A stretch of 64,000 nt of DNA, taken from the NCBI GenBank assembly GCA_030549495.1, contig JAUIRK010001039.1, positions 620,001-684,000 of the forward strand, written 5' to 3'. Position numbers and translations under genes: made by a program. This DNA comes from Nectonema munidae. Lineage: Eukaryota > Nematomorpha > Nectonematoida > Nectonematidae. The notes below the pieces were generated by a model, which saw only the letters and a list, made by a program, of their open reading frames with translations, was not told the DNA's origin and did no database searches. This document shows, one piece after another, positions 57,301 through 64,000 of this stretch. The first letter of the stretch is position 1. Every line of letters starts with the position of its first letter.

Positions 57301-59008
57301 CCAATCAAATTATGCGAGAATTGAATAAATTTTGACTATTCAAATGAACTGCACAAAAATCTAGGATCTGATTGGCCTAAATTCAATTATTTTCAACCAT
57401 TCAGGTATATTGTTTTTGAAATATATGAGCAAAGTGCAGGGTATACTTAGTTTAAACAGTTAATGATAAATCGAATCTTGTAATATTTCGTCTTCTCAAG
57501 CCTTCTTCACATTGCCGAGAAGAAAAGAAATAGGAGAGGCCGCGAGTTTAGAAAAGTGGGCATTTAAAGTAGTGTATTAGAGAGCAAGGATTGAAAACCA
57601 TCTTTTCATTCATCATTTGTTTACTTATTTTAAGGCATAAATAGCAATAAATATGACCTATTTTGATTCATCTAACTCCACAATCTATACATTCAAATTG
57701 TTGTTTTTATTGATTGATTTTCTTATTCTCTTCTACAATTTGTTAGAAATTAAGTAATTAGTTTTTCTATAATGCCTATATTTTTCAAATTATAATTATA
57801 AAAGCCTCACGAATTTCTCTATCTAGCTGCTATAAGATTAACTTGACAGCGGAGAACTAACATTTTGAATGTTAGACATATTGAAAGCATGATTTCAACC
57901 GTATTTTCCACCTAGAAAACTGGGTAAATAATTCATCCAGGTGAACTTTTCAAATAAGACTTTATCCATAATTTTATTTGAAAGAAGTAAAGAACAACAC
58001 CTTAATCATCTAAGGGACAACACAGACAGATGACCGGAACCCTGTTATTGTTGTTAGCCCCTAGATGAGCGTTTTTCAAATTGTGGGTCCCGACCCTTCA
58101 GCGGGTCGCGTGAAAAATAAAATGGGTCGTGACAAAAAAGAAAGGAGATAAATAGTCGATGCTGAATAAATGAACCTAGTGATCAGAGTAAAGAATTTTT
58201 AAAAATAAAAAAGTATTATGGGTGGCGATGCAAACTGTGGTTCTTGATGGGTCGCAGTAAAAAAGTTTGAAAAACGCTGCGCTAGATTATACTATCTCTA
58301 CATGAGTATTCTATCAGTTCAAAACAAAGCTTTGTTTAAACTGAGAAAGTATTTTCATAAAAGAAAGTACTCTCAAGGAAAAGTGTAGAATTTTGTTACA
58401 CTTTGGCAGAAGTAGCGATAAACCAGTGTAATTTCAGCAAACCCGCAAAAATCCACCAAAAGGTACTGCTGCCTTTTTGCAGGGTTATGTATGTGTGGCG
58501 CATCAAACAACCTACAAAATATAACCCGGAACCCTTTTCTTTGAATAGGTCGCTTCGAAATACAATGGGATAAATAGATTGCATCAATTAACAAATGATA
58601 TGCAAATCTTTGACTGGATTATGATAATTAAAATAATGTTCTTATGAAAAACGGTTCTTTTAAATTTTTTATCGTTATATGGAAATGATCCTTTACCTCT
58701 CCCTCCCCATTCACTAGTGTATTCGCGAATGATGTTCCAATTAAAAATCCCTACCAGTGTATATCTTATTTGCTCGATTTTGTATGGGTGTCTGTGATTG
58801 GACGATCTCTCATACACACGTGCTTAAAATTGATTTACATGTCTCTCAATTTTAGGCAGAAATGTGCAATCACTTGGAAACCTTTTTGTTGTTTCACAGT
58901 TCAGGTGGTGGAACTGGGTCTGGCTTCACTTCTCTCCTATCTCAAAGTTTGTCCGACAACTTTGGCAAACAAACAAAATTTTACTTTCCTGTTTTTCCCT
59001 CTAGCAAA
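51145..59008 (+). CDS. Divergent alpha-tubulin-like gene, partial (three exons)
   Basis: Tubulins bind GTP and build microtubules. Exons are 51145-51385, 57041-57222 and 58856-59008, with GT-AG borders and agreeing phases (1, then 0). The pieces line up without gaps against alpha-tubulin around the joins: PDSLSLHIGQCG for RECISIHVGQAG, EDAAGVYARGYYAVG for [15 protein letters not shown], and FHSSGGGTGSGFTSLL for FHSFGGGTGSGFTSLL. The GGGTGSG phosphate loop is intact. Odd points: GQCG as in beta-tubulin; the two Asn after DAA (one a nucleotide contact in known tubulins) are Gly and Val; the N-terminal loop is about six residues longer and no Lys40 site is recognisable. The start codon and the C-terminal two thirds are not in the exons seen; the latter should lie beyond 64000. 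No stop or frame change is seen in the exons, so it may be a working paralogue. Confidence 0.82.
52365..53186. mobile_element. hAT-type MITE with 8-bp target duplication
   Basis: CTCTAGAC stands at 52357-52364 and again at 53187-53194. The element starts CAGGGAAATTT and ends GGTTGGACATCCCTA; short inverted CAGGG/CCCT ends and the GGCCGCAGTTTGGCCC end region are typical of hAT MITEs. It holds a nested TTAA-type MITE at 52821-52958 and lies in a tubulin intron. Confidence 0.75.
52821..52958. mobile_element. TTAA-type MITE (piggyBac-like), nested
   Basis: Ends TTAACCCATTTAAGG and CTTAATGGGTTAA are inverted and carry TTAA at both borders. It contains CAGACGATATCTAA and ACGCAGACGATTTAT, shared with 11966-12072, and a small palindrome GTTCCCAAATGGGAAC near the right end. 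It is nested in the hAT MITE, so it is younger. Confidence 0.7.
53661..53747. repeat. Three-arm inverted repeat
   Basis: CTAATCAAAATCCCCGAAAA (53661-53684) is inverted at 53724-53747 with two mismatches over 24 bp, and again at 53696-53715 (ATTTTCGGGGATTTTGG). The first arm can pair with either of the other two, giving two alternative hairpins. No coding sequence. Confidence 0.8.
54286..54305. repeat. (TTAC)n microsatellite, possible SINE or LINE tail
   Basis: CTTACTTACTTACTTACTTC follows GTGAAAATAAATG. Simple tails of this type often end retrotransposons. A non-coding body of about 150 bp upstream (from 54115) might be the element, but no boxes were identified. Confidence 0.4.
54820..55560 (+). 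pseudogene. hAT transposase fragment (SCAND3/GTF2IRD2-like)
   Basis: Scattered + strand frames give LDHVMNNVVKSGNKIR, VTEHLNKLNKNLTL, KVEENLQLELIIMQCD and, after breaks, FPMIRRHAKGIMNLFF. These follow the order of a hAT C-terminal half (HVM..VVK..N.IR, TEHLN.LN..LQG, LQLELI.LQCD, FP.LR..A....FGST). Many breaks and a (CT)n expansion at 55302-55319 interrupt it. Confidence 0.65.
56085..56440 (-). pseudogene. hAT transposase fragment
   Basis: The - strand gives a WLPRARRLN-like segment, AYLSDIFSRINEVNLAIQG and MIVDASKRLQAVLTKLLLW, matching the hAT block WL.RG.VL, AYLADIF..LN.LNL.LQG and KI.AF..KL.LW. It sits in the second tubulin intron, antisense, about 0.6 kb before exon 3. Confidence 0.7.
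57041..57222 (+). CDS. Tubulin exon 3
   Basis: The acceptor is tgtttattttag. It reads ESLLENV, NVITDCEDAAGVYARGYYAV and GNNLLAEVEERIRHN, matching alpha-tubulin [27 protein letters not shown] and GKEIIDLVLDRIRKL. The donor GTATTA is weak but falls in phase 0, exactly where the next exon begins. Confidence 0.82.
57294..57345. repeat. Dispersed repeat shared with 7985-8045
   Basis: TTTTAACCAATCAAATTATG and following bases match the copy near 8000. The family is unknown. Confidence 0.45.
58067..58279. mobile_element. Small hAT MITE with target duplication
   Basis: Left GAGCGTTTTTCAAATTGTGG and right GTTTGAAAAACGCTG are inverted. Flanks CCCTAGAT (58059-58066) and CGCTAGAT (58280-58287) match at seven of eight positions. 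The 213-bp element has GGGTC motifs near both ends and no coding sequence. It lies in a tubulin intron. Confidence 0.75.
58856..59008 (+). CDS. Tubulin exon 4: GGGTGSG loop
   Basis: The acceptor is ctctcaattttag and the donor GTAAAT, with phase 0 on both sides. AEMCNHLETFLLFHSSGGG replaces ADQCTGLQGFLVFHSFGGG, followed by TGSGFTSLLSQSLSDNFGKQ and YFPVFPSSK. The phosphate-binding loop is complete. The next exon, which should start V-S-T-A-like before EPYN, was not found within the window. Confidence 0.85.
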
Positions 59009-60458
59009 GTAAATTTCTTTTCCTCTATTTTTTATACTATAAACCCGAGATTCCCAATTTTGTTCCAAAAATGAAACAGCAGTAATAGATTCGTGGATTT
59101 AACTTTTTAATTTGCGACTATGCCAAATTTTTAATTTTGATATCTTGCAGAGTTGATAAGATTTTGAAATATTTTTGAATTTGCTTAAAAACTTTTTAGT
59201 TTCATAATCCTATTTAAAATATGTTGCTACTTTTCTGCTTAGATAGTCTGTTTACTTTTTTTCCAAGTAAGACAGCTTAGGCGTTTAGTTTTATCATGAA
59301 CAAGTTTTTACTGCTTTTTCACATATCTCTTGCTCATAAGTTTGTTGCAAGCCTGCACTGAACTACCTCTAGGCCATTTGATTTTAATAAAGAATAGTAA
59401 AATTTATTATTGAACAAAGTGGGATCTTAGAAAGACAAAATAGAAGTATTTGTAAACGACCTTAAGAAACTGCATCAACATACATTTCCTCAACATTCAC
59501 TTTCCATTCTTCTTATGAATCAAGCACTGCTTTTTTTTAATATGTCCCCTTAACTAAATGCCATTTTAGCTGTCAAATTCGTAAACTTGGTCCATCGATG
59601 CATAAAGCATCTTTTATCTTGTCATTCAAAATATACGAAGGCCTATTTCAAATTTATACATGTGTATATATTTTCATGCTTAAAAATGAGAGAATAATAA
59701 TAAAGCCGACTTATGCTATAGGAAAAAAGAAAAGGTGATTTTATAATAATTTATTAGTATGCAAAGTCAATCATACAAAAACTCTCAAATGGAAAATACA
59801 TACGAAGTAAGAGAAAATACAGTAAATAAAGAGTACACGGATACATTGATATCGTCTAATGAATCAGAACAAATTTTTTGATTGAATCTGTCAGAAATGT
59901 CTACTTCGAAGTGTGGTCCATGAACAGTTGAAAATTGTTTTTCATCAAATCTTTATTTAAAAGAAAGAACAAAGTTCGTAAATTCTCGCCCTTGTTCTAA
60001 CGTTATGATGATAATGATATGACCTACCATTATGGCAATTTCTTTTGAAAGGTAGCTCAGCTATCCCATTTGTTCTCTTGTTTTCAAATTCCAGTCAAAA
60101 TGTGAACTCCTTTGTTCCACAAGTTTGCAACACTTTTTATCCTAACGAAAGTTTTTGGATTATTGAGGGTTCACTGTATACTTATTCTAACTGTTCAACA
60201 CTGGCAAGAATTTGGGAAAAATTGTTTATAATCATACATAACCTTTTTCATAGAATTTTTTAGAGCTGTTTGGCTCCAATATCCTCAAAAATACAAATAA
60301 CACTTTTAATATTTTTAGAATTGTTTTGCTTTAATAAAGTTTTGTAAAGAGGGTAGTTCATAGCATAATGCATTGAATTGAATATGGGTCCCAATGAATC
60401 CTTTCATGAAACAACATGTGCAAAATAGTTTATGCATTCAAGGCAAATATGAGTATTA
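59009..60458. other. Tubulin intron, no exon seen
   Basis: Searched for the next tubulin segments (EPYN, then a DN..-CRR-like stretch) without success. The 72-codon frame at 60045 has no family features. Confidence 0.4.
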
Positions 60459-60540
60459 GGGAGCGTGAGTAAGGCTGGTTAGATTCTTGGTTTCGATAAC
60501 TCAAGGTCTTGGGTTCGATCCCGTATCAAGCCTACTTTTT
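60459..60540 (+). repeat. tRNA-derived SINE, copy 2
   Basis: GGCTGGTTAGATTCTTGG (box A-like), GGTTTCGATAACTCAAGG and GGGTTCGATCCCGTATC (box B) match the - strand unit at 42952-43026. Repetition and poor acceptor-stem pairing argue against a real tRNA gene. Confidence 0.6.
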
Positions 60541-61059
60541 TCATAGTTCGATAGAAGAGACGCAATTGTGCCCTTTTGATGAAAACGGTATCAGGACAGC
60601 TGCTCATCACCTTTAAAGAAATGCTAACAAATAAGAACTATTAAAACCAATGTTTTATTATTGTTAATGAAAATACGTGATTTTAGAAAGATAACATTAT
60701 ACACTTAAAGTTGAAATAAGGGCAGTGAAGGTAAAACTTTATTTAGAATGCCAGAAAAAACACAAAAAGGTAACAATTACGTTACAAAGATAAACGTATG
60801 TGAGAAGTGCACTATATCAGAGGTCTGGCAAGACCTCCGGGGAGACAACTTGCCAAACTTGCCAGCCTTATTATATATTTAAATATGTAAATCGTAAAAT
60901 GCTTAAAAAATATACTTAAAATAAAAATTAAAAAAAAATATTTTACATACATATTGAAAGCCACATTTCAAAAATTCTACCTAAAAGTTCAAAAAATTTA
61001 ACTTTGAAATTGCAGTTTTATTTCATAAAAACTATATGATTGGTTGAAATGTTTATGTA

Positions 61060-61110
61060 ATAATAATAATAATAATAGTAATAATAATAACAATAATACT
61101 AATACTACTT
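61060..61110. repeat. (AAT)n microsatellite
   Basis: AATAATAATAATAATAATAG and related triplets, with CTA changes at the end. Confidence 0.85.
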
Positions 61111-61719
61111 TTTGAAAATTTTTACTTGTTTGATTTGCAGAAAGAATTAAACTGTTTTTCAATATTTCTTTTTCATGATATATACAGTAAAATCCCGTTG
61201 TGTCGAAGTCGGTTGTCTCGAACATTCGCTTAAGACGAACTTAGAGCTAATCCCCCTCAAACTTAATATCTAACACATTGCAAAAACTCTGCTTAACTGG
61301 AAGTTGGATGAGTCGAACATTCGGTTAAGTCGAACCATGCGCGCTTCTCCCATTATATCTATGTTCATTGTTTTTTCTACGCATGTGTCGAAGTGATTTA
61401 AAAGATTTTACTTAAGTATATCCTTGCGATAATACATTAAAGATTTTCATCTCTCTACTCTTTTCCTTCACTGCACATAATTGTGATATCTGTTGATACA
61501 CTTCATAGTTCTATCTAGTTCTTCTCTTCACTCCAAAAGTTGTGTGTTCTGTGATTTTGACTGAGATGTTTTCCAAAAGTCTGTTTATACGGGTATCTCA
61601 TGATTTTTATGCTTATAGTCTTTATGCTTGTCGGTATATAATGTAGTGTTAAAATTTATTAGTTTATCATGAATTAACATTTTAAAAATATACGAGGTTT
61701 ATTTTTCTGTTGAATGAAC

Positions 61720-62193
61720 CAGAGGCGTAGCTAGTGGTGGCGACAGGGGCGGTCCGCCCCGGACCGCATATTTTAAGGGGCAGCATTTTGCCCTAGGTCA
61801 CTTGTTAAAATATTTCATGTAATTTTAGTTTAAATTTTCTGTTCAATTTAATCAATTTCAGTTTTTTGAAAGAAAATTTTTTTAATTATTGGCGGTTTTT
61901 TGACTATCTGGTCATAGTAGATTTAATTGGTAAAAATGTAATTGTATATTGTTTTAGTTTTTATGATTCCTATTTTTGTTGTATTCTTCTTATCATGTTC
62001 TCTAATGAAACTTCTAAGCATAAATGAATAATTTTTTTTTGATTTTCTTCCAGTTTCTTGTAGCTTTGCTAAATAAATTTTCTTTCTTAAATTATCGTGA
62101 CACATATTTTTGGAAGCTTTTGAAACTTAACGTCATAAAGGGAGGTAAATTTTACAACCCTCCCGGGCGGCATAAATGCTAGCTAAGCCTTTG
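61720..62193. mobile_element. hAT MITE nested in the Tigger leader
   Basis: GAATGAAC is present on both sides (61712-61719 and 62194-62201) as a perfect 8-bp target duplication. Ends CAGAGGCGTAGCTAG and CTAGCTAAGCCTTTG are inverted with two mismatches over 15 bp. The element is 474 bp with no coding sequence. It is younger than the Tigger it interrupts. Confidence 0.85.
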
Positions 62194-63108
62194 GAATGAA
62201 CCGTTTTTACAGAATTCTTAAATTTGGGTTTTAAAATTCAAAGTGATAAAAAATAATTTGGAGCTTTTCTGTTCATCTTTCGACTATTGAATTTACGATG
62301 AATTTCAAAATTCTTATTTTCAATCTTATTAAATTTAATCTTTTCAATTGTTTTTTGATTAAATTTTTATTCAACGTTTTTAAGCGTATTATAAAATGTC
62401 AAAGCTTAAATTATTGAGGATAAAAACCATTTAACACACTCTTCAAGCAGTACAAAGTTATACATGACAACACTCGCAAAACTGGATCCTTATTGTCTAT
62501 CAATACTGTAGACACAGGAAACTGGGATAAATTTATTTTTCTATTGTCACGAGATTTATGCGTAAGTTAAGTGTTAGGAATGTTGATATTATGTAATTAG
62601 AATAAAATAAATTTCATTTTACAAACAACCCAGTAAACACATACTATAACTCCAATTCATCACTCAACTTGTCCAATACTTTTCAATCGCGAATTAACAA
62701 AACTTTTATGAGTGTAGAGTAATGATAAAAAAGTGTGTAAACTGGAAAGTTTGCACTTAGTATTCATTTGGAATCTTTTTGTTTTTGTTTTAAATTCTGT
62801 GGAATCGCAAGAATGAAGAGTATAATTGTGTATCAAAAACGGCAAAACTTCATAAACGTGGTTTTTCCTAGATCTACAGTTATTAAAAGTTTTTGAGATA
62901 ACGTATTGTAAATTAATTTTTTTATTGAGAAGAAGTGGGTGCCATATATTTGATTCATTTGTTTTACTCAAACTTTGTTGATTGTTTCAATTAGTGAAAT
63001 TTTCGAAAGTTTTTTTAATCTTCAATATTTATTTTCAGATTTCATAGATTTGAAAAAGTTTTTTACTTTCATACCTGTTTTAAAGTATTTAGTTAGAGTT
63101 TTTGAAAA

Positions 63109-64000
63109 ATGGACAAGCCTAAAAGAAACCTAACTGTTCATAGCATGGAGTTAAAATGTCAAGCAATTGAAAAAGTCGAAAAAGGTGAAAAGAAAGTTGT
63201 TGTGGCTAAAGAATTCAACATTCCTCTTAATACTTTATCAAGCTGGTTGAAATCTTCTTCTAAAATCAAAGAAAGCTCATGCATCAACGGATTTAAGCGT
63301 AGAAGAATCCGACAAAGTAAGTTCCCAGATGTTGAAGAAGCACTTTTTTCATGGTTTAAGCAAGCTCGAATTCAAGGTATTTCTATATCTGGACCAATAC
63401 TGCAGGCAAAAGCAACGAAACTTGCGAGAGATATGCAATATAATGATTTCAAGTGTAGTGAAGGATGGCTGAACAGATTTAAAGGTAGAAGATACGATAT
63501 AAGTTGTAGAGTTATGAGTGGTGAAGGTAATAGCGTAAATATGGAATCAGTTAGTACTTGGATCAATACTACACTTCCTTCAATACTTGAGAAATATTCC
63601 CAAACTGATGTTTATAATGCTGATGAATTCGCATTATTTTATAAACTTCTGCCCTCAAAATCTTTAACTTATAAAGAAGAAAGATGTTTTGGGGGTAAAC
63701 TATCAAAAGAAAGAATCACAGTTTTAGTGTGTTCTAATGTATCTGGAACGCATAAGTTACCTTTGTTTGTGATCGACAAATCACTGAAACCAAGATGTTT
63801 TAAAGGAGTCAAATCTCTTCCTACCGAATATACAGCAAACAGACGTGCTTGGATGAATGAAAAAACTTTCTCAAGCTGGCTCAATAGAATTGACCAGTTG
63901 TTTAAATCTAAAAATCGTAAAATAGCCCTATTTTTAGATAATGTGGCTTCTCACACAAAACAAACGCTCAGTAATGTTGACTTATATTTCTTACCTCCAA
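63109..64000 (+). CDS. pogo/Tigger transposase, open to window end
   Basis: DDE transposase of the CENP-B/jerky group. The frame from ATG 63109 is open for 297 codons to the last base. The N-terminus has a psq/CENP-B type helix-turn-helix (KCQAIEKVEKGEKKVVVAKE, then FNIPLNTLSSWLKSS). A second DNA-binding half follows (RQSKFPDVEEALFSWFKQAR, FKCSEGWLNRFKGR). The catalytic core has YNADEFALFYK with Asp172, CFGGKLSKERITVLVC, KSLKPRCFKGVKSLP and ALFLDNVASH with Asp277. Both catalytic Asp are kept; the third acidic residue is off the window. No stop or frame change is seen, so this copy could be intact. Its usual NADETGLF motif reads NADEFALF, a small change. Confidence 0.9.
   Translation, partial: MDKPKRNLTVHSMELKCQAIEKVEKGEKKVVVAKEFNIPLNTLSSWLKSSSKIKESSCINGFKRRRIRQSKFPDVEEALFSWFKQARIQGISISGPILQAKATKLARDMQYNDFKCSEGWLNRFKGRRYDISCRVMSGEGNSVNMESVSTWINTTLPSILEKYSQTDVYNADEFALFYKLLPSKSLTYKEERCFGGKLSKERITVLVCSNVSGTHKLPLFVIDKSLKPRCFKGVKSLPTEYTANRRAWMNEKTFSSWLNRIDQLFKSKNRKIALFLDNVASHTKQTLSNVDLYFLPP

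Larger units (their letters stand above)
61185..64000 (+). mobile_element. pogo/Tigger transposon, 5' part, runs off the window
   Basis: After TA (61183-61184) the element begins CAGTAAAATCCCGTTGTGTC, the CAGT start of this group. TCGAACATTCGCTTAAGACG and TCGAACATTCGGTTAAGTCG, about 96 bp apart, are likely subterminal binding repeats. A leader of about 1.4 kb (without the nested MITE) precedes the transposase at 63109. The 3' end is beyond 64000. It lies within the presumed tubulin intron or just 3' of the seen exons. Confidence 0.75.

Noticed and set aside
60459-60540. Possible tRNA gene
   Set aside because: Boxes A and B are present, but a second copy exists, the stems pair poorly and no clear anticodon arm can be drawn; a SINE fits better.
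1-64000. Retrovirus, LTR element or Polinton
   Set aside because: No long terminal repeats, protease, integrase or capsid-like frames were recognised; the only reverse transcriptases are of LINE type with endonuclease or thumb motifs.

Overview
The window is AT-rich eukaryotic DNA from an animal. It carries two host genes on the + strand, both with large introns, plus a dense and mixed set of transposable-element remains. A class-1-type transmembrane semaphorin, an alpha-like tubulin and the transposon families (piggyBac, several hATs, pogo/Tigger, MULE, Helitron-like, Jockey/CR1-type LINEs, tRNA-derived SINEs) all fit an invertebrate. An arthropod, for example a copepod such as a sea louse, is plausible, but that is inference only. 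I saw no rRNA, CRISPR, bacterial operon, retrovirus, LTR element or Polinton.

Layout. 1-3002: non-coding, with a Helitron-like repeat at 2027-2563. 3003-20545: the 3' six exons of a semaphorin (Sema domain, PSI domain, stalk, transmembrane helix, cytoplasmic tail). All five exon junctions agree in reading phase. Its two large introns hold a decayed piggyBac (4374-6655), hAT fragments, a GGTACC-rich minisatellite (13345-14095) and a multicopy three-exon gene of unknown transposon-like type on the - strand (16654-18393). 20546-34000: repeats only: a second Helitron-like copy, a compact element with perfect 47-bp inverted ends around a minisatellite (24193-24986), a hAT remnant, a SINE, a long foldback, and a decayed MULE coding an OTU-protease-like domain ahead of its transposase (29695-32191). 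34041-37985: a nearly intact LINE with ORF1 and ORF2, followed by a 5'-truncated second LINE on the - strand. 39000-46000: a hAT MITE, a piggyBac fragment, a SINE and a complete but decayed hAT with both ends and target-site duplication.

51145-59008: three coding exons of a divergent alpha-tubulin-like gene, again phase-consistent. Its introns contain MITEs and hAT fragments, and its 3' exons must lie past the window. From 61185 to the window end: the 5' part of a pogo/Tigger transposon whose transposase frame is open to the last base, with a young-looking hAT MITE (8-bp target duplication intact) inside its leader.

The semaphorin would act at the cell surface in guidance signalling, and the tubulin in microtubules. 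The window shows no functional link between them beyond shared orientation. The most unusual items are the OTU plus MULE element, the perfect-TIR minisatellite element, the unknown CYFC/GERFHQD family, and the tubulin with changed nucleotide-contact residues.
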